Positions 1-7,625 of a DNA stretch of 18,819 bases are shown piece by piece. The notes under the pieces were generated by a model, which did not search any database, had not been told where the DNA came from, and worked only from the letters and a program-made list of their open reading frames with translations. The translations under genes were made by a program, and so were the position numbers. Location of the stretch: the NCBI GenBank assembly GCA_944358755.1, contig CALVRY010000009.1, forward strand, positions 1 to 18,819, given 5' to 3'. This DNA is from an uncultured Bacilli bacterium (GTDB lineage Bacteria; Bacillota_I; Bacilli_A; RFN20; CAG-826). Position 1 is the first letter of the stretch. Each line of letters starts with the position of its first letter.

Positions 1-111
1 CAAACTTTATTTAGTTGTCATTTAGAGATAAACCTCTTTTTTGAAATAAAAGAATAATGTTATATTTCTGCGATTTATAGTAAAATAAAGGAGTTAATAG
101 GGAGTTATAAA

Positions 112-981
112 ATGGCTAATAAAGTTATAATTATTGTTGATTCTACAACAGATTTACCAAAAGAATACTTAGAAGAAAACAATATTAAAATTTTACCTTT
201 ACACGTTTCTTTTCCTGGAGATGATCAAGATTATTTAGATGGAATTAATTTAGATGCAGAAACCATCTATAAAACAGTCGAAAGAATTGGAAACACACCA
301 AAAACTGGTGCTGCAAACGCTAATCAATTTATTGAGTTTTTTAAACCTTATATTGATGAAGGTTATGATATCATTTACACAGGTATTGGAAGTAGTTTAT
401 CTTCAAGTTATCAAAATGCGATGATTGCAATTCAAGAATTTCCAGAAGGACGTATTGAAGTTGTTGATTCATTAAATTTATCAACCGGAACTGGTTTACT
501 CGTTTGTAAAATGGTTGATTTTAGAAACGAAGGCGACGATGTTCATGAAATAGCAAGAAAAGTTAGAGAATTAGTACCTTTAGTAAGTGCTAAATTCTGT
601 ATTGATAGATTGGATTATCTTTATAAAGGCGGAAGATGCAGTGGAATGACAAAACTTTTTGCTCATCTTTTAAATCTTCACCCAATTGCAAAAGTAATTG
701 ATGGAAAATTAACTGTCTATAAAACACCTCGTGGAAAATATAGAAAAGCTGTTGATTGCCAAATTGATGAATTTAAAGAAGATTTATCAAATATGGACTT
801 AACAAGAGTTTTTGTTACTGATAGTGGACATATGGATGGAGAAGATAACTATGTTATTGAAGAACTGTCCAAATATATTGATCCTTCTAAAATCATCCAC
901 ACAAGAGCGGGTTGTGTTATTTCTTCACACTGTGGACCAAAAACAATTGGTATTTTATACATCTTAAAAGAAAAGAAATAG
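112..981 (+). CDS. degV: DegV family fatty-acid-binding protein (paralogue 1)
   Basis: A 289-residue DegV (EDD fold) protein. Members such as Staphylococcus FakB bind a fatty acid and present it to the kinase FakA for acyl-phosphate formation; no FakA is in the window, so that partnership is inferred. Visible family motifs: DST at residues 10-12, the KTG segment at 64-66 (usual T-S-x-P-S), the Ser-rich loop GSSLSSSY at 93-100, VDS at 118-120, KGGR at 172-175 and the C-terminal SSHCGP at 271-276 (usual G-x-H-x-G-P). The loops deviate moderately from consensus, which may mean different lipid specificity. AGGGAG at 99-104 is a good ribosome binding site 7 nt before ATG. Possible -10 boxes are TATAGT (76-81) or TAAAAT (81-86), without a clear -35. 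The gene stands alone and ends at a bidirectional terminator. Family assignment is secure; ligand unknown. Confidence 0.93.
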   Translation: MANKVIIIVDSTTDLPKEYLEENNIKILPLHVSFPGDDQDYLDGINLDAETIYKTVERIGNTPKTGAANANQFIEFFKPYIDEGYDIIYTGIGSSLSSSYQNAMIAIQEFPEGRIEVVDSLNLSTGTGLLVCKMVDFRNEGDDVHEIARKVRELVPLVSAKFCIDRLDYLYKGGRCSGMTKLFAHLLNLHPIAKVIDGKLTVYKTPRGKYRKAVDCQIDEFKEDLSNMDLTRVFVTDSGHMDGEDNYVIEELSKYIDPSKIIHTRAGCVISSHCGPKTIGILYILKEKK

Positions 982-1000
982 AAAAATAGAATTTATAAAC

Positions 1001-1028
1001 AAAAAAAGCGGAGAAATCCGCCTTTTTT
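1001..1028. terminator. Bidirectional Rho-independent terminator between degV and pmbA
   Basis: Stem GCGGA (1008-1012), GAAA tetraloop (1013-1016), TCCGC (1017-1021). Seven A residues precede the stem and six T residues follow it, so it can terminate both the plus-strand degV transcript and the convergent minus-strand tldD-pmbA transcript. Confidence 0.85.
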
Positions 1029-1046
1029 ATAATTTATTTGTTTTAA

Positions 1047-2366
1047 TTATTCAGCTGAAATTTTAAGATTCTTAAATGCGATTGAAGGGGTTGTTGTCGA
1101 ATTAATTAAGAGTTTTGAGTTGTTACCTACAGCAATAATATCATTAAATAGTTCAAAGATATTTCCGCTAACTGTAAAGAGTGTTAGTGGTTTGCTTTTA
1201 ACTCCGTTTTCTACATGGAAACCTTCAGCTTGTAATGAGAAATCTCCGCTTGTAGAATCTAAACCAGCGTGTAAACCAGAGACATCGGTGATATAAACGC
1301 CATTTTTAATTTTCTTAAATAATTCTTCTTCACTAAGGCGGCCATTTTTAACGATTATATTACCAAATGTAATACCCATTTTATTGCCTCTTCTTGAAGC
1401 GTTTCCTGTGGTTTCGACACCATCTTTCTTTGCAGTTACAAGGTTATAGAAATAGGTTTTTAAAACGCCTTTTTCAAAGATTACTTTATCTTGAGTTGCA
1501 ACACCTTCATCATCAAAATAAGTATAGAAGATATTTCTTAAATGTGGTTTTTCATAAACCGTTAATTTATCACTCAATACTTTAGTGTTTAACTTGCCTT
1601 CTAATCTAGAAGAATGTTTTTGAATTTGTTCACTTGAAACATTGGATAATAAGGCGTTAAGTAATGCAGAAACAGATTCTCTAGAGAAAACTGCTTTATA
1701 TTTTCCTGCCTTAATTGATTCGCCATGAAGTTTGCCGAGCCCTTTTTCTACAATGTTTTTGCAGAATTCATCGATGTTAAATTCTTCAGGATTTACGCCA
1801 AAATATGAGTCGTAATTTGATTTAATTTCCTCACCATCTTTAATAACAACAGAAGCAGAAATAACAAAATAATTGTTAGTTTCTTTTAAGTTTAATCCGA
1901 ATGAATTTGCAAGAATTCTTTCCGAATAATTATCAGAATAGTAGACTTCAACATCACTGATTCTTGAGTCATAATTTTGAAGTTTTTGTTCAATTTCCTT
2001 GCAAATCTTGATTTTTTCTTCAGTTTTCCGTGCCTTTAGGTTCTTTGAATTAAGGGTAAATTTTTTATAACTTGTTCCGCCTTCGTAAATGATTGGTTCA
2101 TCATCAGATTCATTTAAAGAAGCGGTTAATTTAATTGCATTAATTAAGAAATCAGCACTGTCGGAACTATCGTTTTCTGTTGTGCCAAAACCCATTTTGC
2201 CTTCATAGATTCCTCTTGAACTCAATCTTCTAGAGGTATCGATGTTATAAGAAACTAATTCACCTTTAAATAATGAGAACGAAAAAGAAGTTGAAGTAGA
2301 TGAAGTTAGTTCAGAAGAAGTAATTCCAGCTTCGTTTGCTTTTTCAAAATACTTTTTAAAATTCAT
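1047..2366 (-). CDS. pmbA: TldD/PmbA family peptidase subunit, PmbA (TldE) type
   Basis: A 439-residue PmbA/TldE homologue (E. coli PmbA is about 450). In this family PmbA pairs with TldD to form a cytoplasmic protease in which TldD carries the zinc site; the E. coli pair processes microcin B17 and degrades the antitoxin CcdA. As expected for the TldE partner, no HExxxH motif is present. The open frame extends upstream to 2405, but the start used is ATG at 2364-2366 because AGGAGG (minus strand, 2375-2380) lies 8 nt before it and the protein then begins MNFKKYF. This start overlaps the end of tldD by 11 nt, so the two are probably translationally coupled and made in matched amounts. The transcript ends at the shared terminator at 1001-1028. 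No microcin-like precursor is nearby, so the substrate is unknown. Confidence 0.9.
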   Translation of the reverse strand: MNFKKYFEKANEAGITSSELTSSTSTSFSFSLFKGELVSYNIDTSRRLSSRGIYEGKMGFGTTENDSSDSADFLINAIKLTASLNESDDEPIIYEGGTSYKKFTLNSKNLKARKTEEKIKICKEIEQKLQNYDSRISDVEVYYSDNYSERILANSFGLNLKETNNYFVISASVVIKDGEEIKSNYDSYFGVNPEEFNIDEFCKNIVEKGLGKLHGESIKAGKYKAVFSRESVSALLNALLSNVSSEQIQKHSSRLEGKLNTKVLSDKLTVYEKPHLRNIFYTYFDDEGVATQDKVIFEKGVLKTYFYNLVTAKKDGVETTGNASRRGNKMGITFGNIIVKNGRLSEEELFKKIKNGVYITDVSGLHAGLDSTSGDFSLQAEGFHVENGVKSKPLTLFTVSGNIFELFNDIIAVGNNSKLLINSTTTPSIAFKNLKISAE

Positions 2367-3762
2367 TGATTGATCCTCCTCTTCCACCAACAACAATTTC
2401 ATCAACTCTAATTGTAGGTTGACCTACATTTACCGGGATTGATCCGCTTGCTGATCCACACATACCTTGTCCAAATGCAAGGTTGTTTCCTACCATATCA
2501 ATGTGTTTTAAGATATCTCTTGCGTTTCCAACAAGAGTTGCACCTCTTACTGGTTTACCAATTTTGCCATCTTTAATGATGTATGCTTCTGAACAGCCAA
2601 AATTGAAATCTCCAGTTGAAGGATCAACAGAACCACCGTTAAATGAAACAGCATAAATTCCAAGTTTTGTCGCTTGAATAATTTCTTCTTCGGTAGATTT
2701 TCCAGGAGCAATGTAAGTGTTGCTCATTCTGGAAGTTGGCTCATATTTATATGATTCTCTTCTTGAAACGCCATTTGGCTTGTCGTTCATTCTTCTAGAG
2801 TTGAAGTAATCAACTAAGTAACCAGTTAAAATACCGTCTTTAATTAATTCGTTTTTTTGTGGAATTCCGCCTTCGTCATCAACGCTATTTGAACCCCATT
2901 CATTAGAAAGTGAGCCATCATCATAAGCGCTAACACAAGTATTTGCGATTTGTTGTCCCTTCATATTTGAAAAGACACTTAAACCTTTTGCAACAGAAGT
3001 GGCTTCGAGTTGGTGACCACAAGCTTCATGGAAAATAACTCCGCCCCAACCATTACCGATAACAACAGGCATTTTTCCGCTAGGACATTCTTTTGCACCA
3101 AGCATTAAAATAACTTTTTCAGCATTGTTTCTTGCGATTTTTTCAACGTCAATTTCTTTAGCAAAATAATCCCAGCCGCCTTGATTTCCTGGTCCATCAA
3201 ATCTAGTTTCAATCTTTCCGTTTTCACTAGCCACAGACATCATCGTTAATCTAGAATATTCCTTATTATCTTTATAATGTTTACCGTTAGAATTAAATAT
3301 TTCAATTTTATTTTCTGTAATTGACATTCCAACAATGCTTCTAACTATTCTTTTGTCATAATCAGAAATAATTGATGAAGCCTTTTTAAGTAAAGAAATA
3401 ATATCTTCAACTGGAACAGCTGAAACTGGTGTCTTTCTTTTGTGAATTTGTTTAATTTTTACATTATCGAAAGAAGTGAGCTCAGAAAGTTCTCTTTCGC
3501 CTTCGAAAGATTTAGATAATGTTTCTGCGAGTTTCATCAAGCTTTTTCTTGATTTATCGCTTGTAGAACCATAAACACTTCTTGTGCCTTTTAACAATCT
3601 TAAGCCAACTCCGCTTGTTTCTGAGACAGAAGAGGAGTCAACTTTATTATTTTCTACTGTATATGCATGACGAATGGTGTCTTCGTCGAAGATTTCTACA
3701 AAATCAGCACCAGAAGAAGATGCATAATTTATAACATCTAGAGCTAATTGCTTATTTAGCAT
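2356..3762 (-). CDS. tldD: TldD metalloprotease, catalytic subunit
   Basis: A 468-residue TldD (E. coli TldD 481). The family active-site helix is present as HEACGH at residues 245-250: His245 and His250 as zinc ligands and Glu246 as catalytic base. The third zinc ligand of the family, a C-terminal Cys, is visible at Cys435 in the segment MCGSASGSIPVNVGQPT. It should form the proteolytic subunit with the downstream pmbA product. The frame opens with a TTG at 3777, but that codon lies in the ribosome binding site itself: GGAGG (minus strand 3771-3775) is 8 nt from ATG 3760-3762, giving MLNKQLALDV, which is the likely start. It is first in a two-gene operon and diverges from rpmE. A candidate promoter lies at 3787-3814. 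Confidence 0.93.
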   Translation of the reverse strand: MLNKQLALDVINYASSSGADFVEIFDEDTIRHAYTVENNKVDSSSVSETSGVGLRLLKGTRSVYGSTSDKSRKSLMKLAETLSKSFEGERELSELTSFDNVKIKQIHKRKTPVSAVPVEDIISLLKKASSIISDYDKRIVRSIVGMSITENKIEIFNSNGKHYKDNKEYSRLTMMSVASENGKIETRFDGPGNQGGWDYFAKEIDVEKIARNNAEKVILMLGAKECPSGKMPVVIGNGWGGVIFHEACGHQLEATSVAKGLSVFSNMKGQQIANTCVSAYDDGSLSNEWGSNSVDDEGGIPQKNELIKDGILTGYLVDYFNSRRMNDKPNGVSRRESYKYEPTSRMSNTYIAPGKSTEEEIIQATKLGIYAVSFNGGSVDPSTGDFNFGCSEAYIIKDGKIGKPVRGATLVGNARDILKHIDMVGNNLAFGQGMCGSASGSIPVNVGQPTIRVDEIVVGGRGGSINEF

Positions 3763-3786
3763 GTGTAATTCCTCCAATTAGATAAT

Positions 3787-3814
3787 ATTTTAATATAGGC
3801 AGGAAAAATAACAA
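3787..3814 (-). promoter_or_regulatory. Candidate sigma-A promoter for tldD-pmbA
   Basis: On the minus strand: -35 TTGTTA (3809-3814), 16-bp spacer, -10 TAAAAT (3787-3792), then the tldD ribosome binding site at 3771-3775. The fit is fair; such boxes occur often by chance in AT-rich DNA. Confidence 0.45.
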
Positions 3815-3856
3815 CATAAATAGATGGTAAAAAAGTTAATACAATGTAAAAAATGT

Positions 3857-3885
3857 TTCATTTAATTTGTCAAGTATGATATTAT
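3857..3885 (+). promoter_or_regulatory. Candidate extended -10 promoter for rpmE
   Basis: TGATATTAT at 3877-3885 is an extended -10 (TG-n-TATTAT) with a weak -35, TTCATT, at 3857-3862 (17-bp spacer). It would place the transcript start near 3892, giving a leader of about 70 nt that contains the hairpin at 3921-3946. Confidence 0.4.
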
Positions 3886-3920
3886 TAGTTGCTAGAAATT
3901 TTAGCTAGTTAACATGCTTT

Positions 3921-3946
3921 CTTTAAGATCGCATCGAGTCTTAAGG
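3921..3946 (+). promoter_or_regulatory. Leader hairpin immediately upstream of the rpmE ribosome binding site
   Basis: CTTTAAGA (3921-3928) pairs with TCTTAAGG (3939-3946) with one G-U pair. The stem continues as TCG/CGA around a CAT loop with G3938 bulged, about 11 bp in all. A smaller GCTA/TAGC hairpin lies upstream (about 3891-3905). The main stem ends 4-5 nt before the AAGGAG ribosome binding site (3950-3955). Ribosomal protein genes, including L31, often carry autoregulatory leaders, and this is the right place for one; whether it matches a known L31 leader family was not tested. Confidence 0.5.
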
Positions 3947-3963
3947 CGGAAGGAGTAGATAAA

Positions 3964-4170
3964 ATGAAAAAAGGTATTCACCCAAACTATCACACATGTA
4001 AAGTTACATGCATCTCTTGTGGAAACACATTCGAAACAGAATCAACATTAAATGAAATCAGAGTTGATACATGTTCAAACTGCCACCCATTCTATACTGG
4101 TAAACAAAGATTTACACAAGCTGATGGTAGAGTTGATAGATTTAACAAAAAATATAACAGAACAAAGTAA
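3964..4170 (+). CDS. rpmE: 50S ribosomal protein L31 (zinc-binding form)
   Basis: A 68-residue L31. MKKGIHPNYH at the N-terminus, CISC (Cys16/Cys19) and CSNCHPFYTGKQ (Cys37/Cys40) are diagnostic of the zinc-containing (C+) type, which also serves as a zinc reserve and is replaced by a Cys-free paralogue under zinc starvation in Bacillus subtilis; no paralogue is in this window. It is a component of the large subunit that bridges to the small subunit. GGAAGGAG (3948-3955) lies 8 nt before ATG. The gene is monocistronic with its own leader hairpin and terminator, and diverges from tldD. Identification is certain. Confidence 0.97.
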   Translation: MKKGIHPNYHTCKVTCISCGNTFETESTLNEIRVDTCSNCHPFYTGKQRFTQADGRVDRFNKKYNRTK

Positions 4171-4177
4171 ATTAATT

Positions 4178-4206
4178 AAAATCCTTGCAAATCGCAAGGA
4201 TTTTTT
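4178..4206 (+). terminator. Rho-independent terminator of rpmE
   Basis: ATCCTTGC (4181-4188) pairs perfectly with GCAAGGAT (4194-4201) around a 5-nt loop, followed by a T-tract to 4206 (TTTTTT). Confidence 0.9.
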
Positions 4207-4299
4207 CTTGTTTCTGTCAATATAGAGGAGAAACTATTCATATTTATCTTTCCATAAAATCAAATAATTTTATAATTAGTTGCCTATTTATTATTAAAA

Positions 4300-4364
4300 A
4301 GTTTTCACGAAATTGTTCCGAGTTTTCACGCTGAAATAAAAAATGTAAAATTTCCGGGAAATTT
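4300..4364. promoter_or_regulatory. Upstream regulatory elements of metG: paired direct repeats and a palindrome
   Basis: AGTTTTCACG occurs at 4300-4309 and again at 4321-4330, exactly 21 bp apart (two helical turns, same DNA face). AAATTTCC-G-GGAAATTT at 4348-4364 is a perfect 17-bp inverted repeat. Its 1-nt centre makes an RNA hairpin unlikely, and it lies upstream of the probable -35, so a dimeric DNA-binding protein is the simplest reading. No T-box or SAM riboswitch features are visible before metG. The rest of 4207-4438 is plain AT-rich spacer. Confidence 0.5.
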
Positions 4365-4376
4365 ATCAAAAAAGTG

Positions 4377-4405
4377 TTAAATTTAATGCTTAAATTTACT
4401 ATAAA
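4377..4405 (+). promoter_or_regulatory. Candidate promoter of the metG-aldehyde dehydrogenase operon
   Basis: -10 TATAAA at 4400-4405 with a weak -35 TTAAAT at 4377-4382 (17-bp spacer). The -35 lies within the first of two TTAAATTTA copies (4377-4385 and 4390-4398). Confidence 0.4.
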
Positions 4406-4438
4406 GTTTAAAATATATACGAATTGTGGAGATTATTT

Positions 4439-6031
4439 ATGAGTAAAAAGAGATTTTATATTACAACACCTATTTATTACCCAAGTGGCAATCCTCATAT
4501 TGGACATGCTTATTGCACAACTTTATGTGATGTTTTTGCTAGATATAAAAGAATGAGACATTTTGAATGTTATTTTTTAACAGGTACTGATGAACATGGT
4601 TTAAAAATCGAGAAAAATGCTGAAAAAGCCGGTTTAACACCTCAACAATATGTCGATAACATCACAAATGTTTTCACTAAGCTTTGGGAAGCGATGAAAA
4701 TCTCAAATGACGACTTTATTAGAACAACACAAGATAGACATATTAAAGTTGTTCAAGATGCATTTACTAAAATGTATCAAAATCAAGACATTTATCTCGG
4801 TAAATATGAAGGTTGGTATTGCACACCATGTGAATCTTTCTGGACTGACACACAAGTTGGACCAGAACATCTTTGTCCAGATTGTAATAGACCAGTAGAA
4901 AAAGCTATCGAAGAAAGTTATTTCTTTAAAACACAAAAATATTTACCTCAACTTTTGAAATGGTACGAAAACGATAAAGTTATTTACCCGATTAATAGAA
5001 AAAACGAAATGTTGAATACATTTATAAAACCTGGTCTTGAAGATTTATGTGTTAGTAGAACATCTTTTTCTTGGGGCGTGCCTATTAGAGAAAATACAAA
5101 ACATGTTGCTTATGTGTGGTTAGACGCTCTTTGTAATTATCTATCAGCATTAGGTTATGGAACAGATCACGATGAACTTTACCAAAAATTTTGGGCGAGC
5201 GAAGATAGTGAAATTATTCACGTTATCGGAGCTGATATTACTAGATTCCACACAATTTATTGGCCAGAATTTTTAATGTCCTTAGGCGTTAGATTACCAG
5301 ACAGAGTTTTTGTTCACGGACTTTTAATGATGAAAGATGGAAAAATGTCAAAATCAAAAGGAAATGTTGTTTCACCATACCCATTAATTGAAAGATATGG
5401 CGTTGATGCAATAAGATATTATCTTGTAAGAGAAGTGATTTTTGGTCAAGATGGACAATTTACACCAGAACAATTCGTCGAAAGAATTAATGTCGATTTA
5501 GCAAATAATATCGGAAATCTTGTTAGCAGAACAGTTTCCATGATCCAAAAATATTTTGGCGGTGCTATTCCTGAATTTGAAAAAGGTGTTAACCCACAAG
5601 ATCACGAATTAGAAGTTATGATCAAAAATACAGTCGATAGTTATCAAGAAAAACTTGATGACTTACACATCACTGAAGCCTTTATTGATGTTATGAACTT
5701 ACTTGGAAGAGCTAATAAATACATCGAAGAAACGGCTCCTTGGGCTTTAGCAAAAGACGAAACTAAAAAAGAAAATTTAAAGAGTGTTATGACACATCTT
5801 GCTTATATTATTTTCGTTGGTAGTAAACTTTTAGAACCAATTTTAGTTGAGAAAACACCTTTAATCTTTAAATCTTTAGGATTAAGTGAAAGTGAAAGCG
5901 ATTATAGCAACATCTTAAACGAACACATTTTAGATAATCATAAAGTCGAAAAGGGTGAAGTATTATTCCCAAGATTAGATGTAAATAAAGAAGTTGATTA
6001 TATTAAAGGATTAATGGGGAACAATAAGTAA
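4439..6031 (+). CDS. metG: Methionyl-tRNA synthetase
   Basis: A 530-residue class I synthetase that charges tRNA-Met in the cytoplasm. HIGH is at residues 20-23 and KMSKS at 302-306. Between them a zinc knuckle with two CxxC pairs is visible (Cys128/Cys131 and Cys146/Cys149). The anticodon-binding helical domain follows to about residue 500. The C-terminal EMAP/Arc1p-type tRNA-binding domain found in many bacterial MetRS of about 650 residues is absent; the protein simply ends after the helical domain. An in-frame TTG at 4424 precedes the likely start, but GTGGAGA (4427-4432) sits 6 nt before ATG 4439, giving MSKKRFYITT, the expected MetRS N-terminus. The stop TAA overlaps the next gene's ATG by one base, which indicates coupling with the aldehyde dehydrogenase. 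Confidence 0.97.
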   Translation: MSKKRFYITTPIYYPSGNPHIGHAYCTTLCDVFARYKRMRHFECYFLTGTDEHGLKIEKNAEKAGLTPQQYVDNITNVFTKLWEAMKISNDDFIRTTQDRHIKVVQDAFTKMYQNQDIYLGKYEGWYCTPCESFWTDTQVGPEHLCPDCNRPVEKAIEESYFFKTQKYLPQLLKWYENDKVIYPINRKNEMLNTFIKPGLEDLCVSRTSFSWGVPIRENTKHVAYVWLDALCNYLSALGYGTDHDELYQKFWASEDSEIIHVIGADITRFHTIYWPEFLMSLGVRLPDRVFVHGLLMMKDGKMSKSKGNVVSPYPLIERYGVDAIRYYLVREVIFGQDGQFTPEQFVERINVDLANNIGNLVSRTVSMIQKYFGGAIPEFEKGVNPQDHELEVMIKNTVDSYQEKLDDLHITEAFIDVMNLLGRANKYIEETAPWALAKDETKKENLKSVMTHLAYIIFVGSKLLEPILVEKTPLIFKSLGLSESESDYSNILNEHILDNHKVEKGEVLFPRLDVNKEVDYIKGLMGNNK

Positions 6032-7401
6032 TGGAAATAAAACTCATTGAAGATATTGTAAAAGCGAAAAGAGAATTCTTTTTTAAAGGTAACACTAAAG
6101 ATTTAAAAACAAGAATTAAATGGGTCAAACAAATTAGAGACAATTTAGTTCTTTATAAAAATGAATTTTATGATGCTTTTAAAGCCGACTTTAATAAATC
6201 TTCTGTTGAGGTTGCAACCACAGAACTTGGTCAAGTAATTAAAGAATGCGATTTTTTGATTAAAAAAGGGCGCAGATATTTAAATCCAAAATTTATTAAA
6301 ACTGGATTCATAAACAGAAAATCATATGGTTTTATTTTTAAAGAACCACATGGTGTTGTTTTGGTTGTTTCACCATGGAATTATCCACTTAATTTATCCT
6401 TAATCCCTGCAATTTCCGCACTTTTTTGCGGAAATTGTGTTTTATTGAAGCTTTCAAAAAACACACCAAATATTAATAAAGTTATTGAAAATGTTATTTC
6501 AATTATACCTAAGGAAGTTTTAAGCACGGTCTATCGCGAGAGAAACGAAGTTGGCTCTATTTTTGATGTGAGATTTGATTATATTTTCTTTACTGGTTCC
6601 AAAAATGTTGGAAAAATAGTTATGGAAAAAGCCAGTAAATTTTTAACACCAATTACTCTTGAGTTAGGCGGAAAATCTCCTGCAATTGTTGATAAAGATG
6701 CAAACATTAAGTTAGCTGCTAAAAGAATTGTTTGGGGAAAATTTTTAAATGCCGGACAAACTTGTGTTGCGCCTGATTTTGTTTTGGTAGAAGAAAGTGT
6801 TAAAAATGAATTTGTGAAGCAATGCGTTTATCGGATTAACAAGTTTTATTTCAAAAAGGGACAAATAAGAAATGAATTTCCGTTTGTAATAAATGAAGAA
6901 CAAGCCAATAGACTGAAAAGTTATATCGAAGAAGATAAGGTTTTGAATAAATATATTTCTTTTGGAAAATTAATTTCACCAGTGCTTTTAGAAGCGGGTT
7001 TTGATGATTCGGTTATGCAAGAAGAAATTTTTGGTCCGGTTCTTCCTATATTAACTTTTAAATCTTTAAATGCTGTAATTAAAAACTTAAAGGAAAAAGA
7101 CAAACCTTTAGCTTTATATTATTTTGGTAATAATTCGGAAAGAACAAATAAAGTGTTATCAAATTTAAGTTTTGGTGGTGGTTGTGTAAACAATACTATT
7201 ATGCATTTTACTGTAGATGAATTTCCTTTCGGGGGAGTTCAAGCGAGCGGTATTGGACATTATCATGGGAAATACTCGATCGAAACTTTTACACACCAAA
7301 AGAGCGTTTTGTTTCAATCTCGCCAAGAATTAAAAGTTAAATTTCCACCATATACTGGCTTTAAACGTATATTAGTTGAATTTTTCCTAAGGATTTTTTA
7401 A
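6031..7401 (+). CDS. NAD(P)-dependent aldehyde dehydrogenase, ALDH3-type
   Basis: A 456-residue aldehyde dehydrogenase that oxidises an aldehyde to the acid. SPWNYP (114-119, with oxyanion-hole Asn117), FFTGS (186-190), catalytic base Glu211 in LELGGKSP and nucleophile Cys245 in NAGQTC are all present. Length, the FPFGGVQASGIGHYHG segment and the C-terminal FPPY motif place it with the class 3 group (fatty, benzaldehyde or coniferyl aldehyde dehydrogenases; Bacillus YwdH-like). The nucleotide loop normally reads LKPSE; here it is LKLSK (139-143), so the Glu that usually contacts the adenine-ribose hydroxyls is Lys, hinting at NADP use. It begins within the metG stop codon (TAATG) with GGGGA 10 nt upstream, so the two share a transcript. 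Why an aldehyde dehydrogenase should follow metG is unclear; substrate unknown. Confidence 0.9.
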   Translation: MEIKLIEDIVKAKREFFFKGNTKDLKTRIKWVKQIRDNLVLYKNEFYDAFKADFNKSSVEVATTELGQVIKECDFLIKKGRRYLNPKFIKTGFINRKSYGFIFKEPHGVVLVVSPWNYPLNLSLIPAISALFCGNCVLLKLSKNTPNINKVIENVISIIPKEVLSTVYRERNEVGSIFDVRFDYIFFTGSKNVGKIVMEKASKFLTPITLELGGKSPAIVDKDANIKLAAKRIVWGKFLNAGQTCVAPDFVLVEESVKNEFVKQCVYRINKFYFKKGQIRNEFPFVINEEQANRLKSYIEEDKVLNKYISFGKLISPVLLEAGFDDSVMQEEIFGPVLPILTFKSLNAVIKNLKEKDKPLALYYFGNNSERTNKVLSNLSFGGGCVNNTIMHFTVDEFPFGGVQASGIGHYHGKYSIETFTHQKSVLFQSRQELKVKFPPYTGFKRILVEFFLRIF

Positions 7402-7462
7402 TTTTTTGTTTTGCATGAAAACAATCGCATTTCTTTTCATAAAAAATTAATCTTATTTCGAC

Positions 7463-7490
7463 TTGAAAATAAACTTAAATGGTTTACTAT
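7463..7490 (+). promoter_or_regulatory. Candidate promoter of the small RNA
   Basis: -35 TTGAAA (7463-7468), 16-bp spacer, -10 TACTAT (7485-7490). Expected transcript start about 7497, six bases before the first hairpin. Confidence 0.5.
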
Positions 7491-7496
7491 TTTAAG

Positions 7497-7625
7497 TATA
7501 GAAGAAATAAAGAGATAAAATTATTTCTAAGAAGGATTAGTAGTTGTTTTGCACATACCTCCTTTCTGACTACTAATCTTAATGCCCACTCTAATTGCTC
7601 TCGGAGTGGGTTTTCTTGTTTTTAA
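7497..7625 (+). ncRNA. Putative small RNA with 16S anti-Shine-Dalgarno sequence in a hairpin loop
   Basis: Three successive hairpins follow a promoter and end in a T-rich tail. H1: AGAAATAA (7503-7510) with TTATTTCT (7521-7528), 8 perfect bp. H2: 7533-7545 with 7568-7580, 13 bp including two G-U pairs, built on GATTAGTAG/CTACTAATC. H3: CCCACTC (7585-7591) with GAGTGGG (7604-7610), followed by TTTTCTTGTTTTT, a terminator. The 22-nt loop of H2 contains ACCTCCTTTCT (7557-7567), identical to the 3'-terminal part of Bacillota 16S rRNA. No credible protein gene occupies the region. Because transcription should stop at H3 and the next gene has its own -10 box, I read it as an independent RNA rather than a leader. 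It does not match a family I recognise; streptococcal csRNAs carry comparable anti-SD loops. Confidence 0.6.
7584..7625 (+). terminator. Rho-independent terminator of the small RNA
   Basis: CCCACTC (7585-7591) and GAGTGGG (7604-7610) form a GC-rich 7-bp stem, extendable by G-U pairs at both ends, followed by TTTTCTTGTTTTT. It may also catch read-through from metG and the aldehyde dehydrogenase gene, for which no nearer terminator was found. Confidence 0.8.

Noticed and set aside
24..44. AGAG/CTCT hairpin with a T-run, as a terminator of a gene to the left
   Set aside because: Only 4 bp of stem; plausible but too weak to list.
4703..4936. Overlapping ORFs on both strands inside metG
   Set aside because: They lie within the conserved zinc-knuckle region of metG, have no SD and resemble no family.
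7415..7440. ATGAAAA/TTTTCAT inverted repeat after the aldehyde dehydrogenase gene, as its terminator
   Set aside because: The stem is AT-only with a 12-nt loop and no T-tract follows it on the plus strand.
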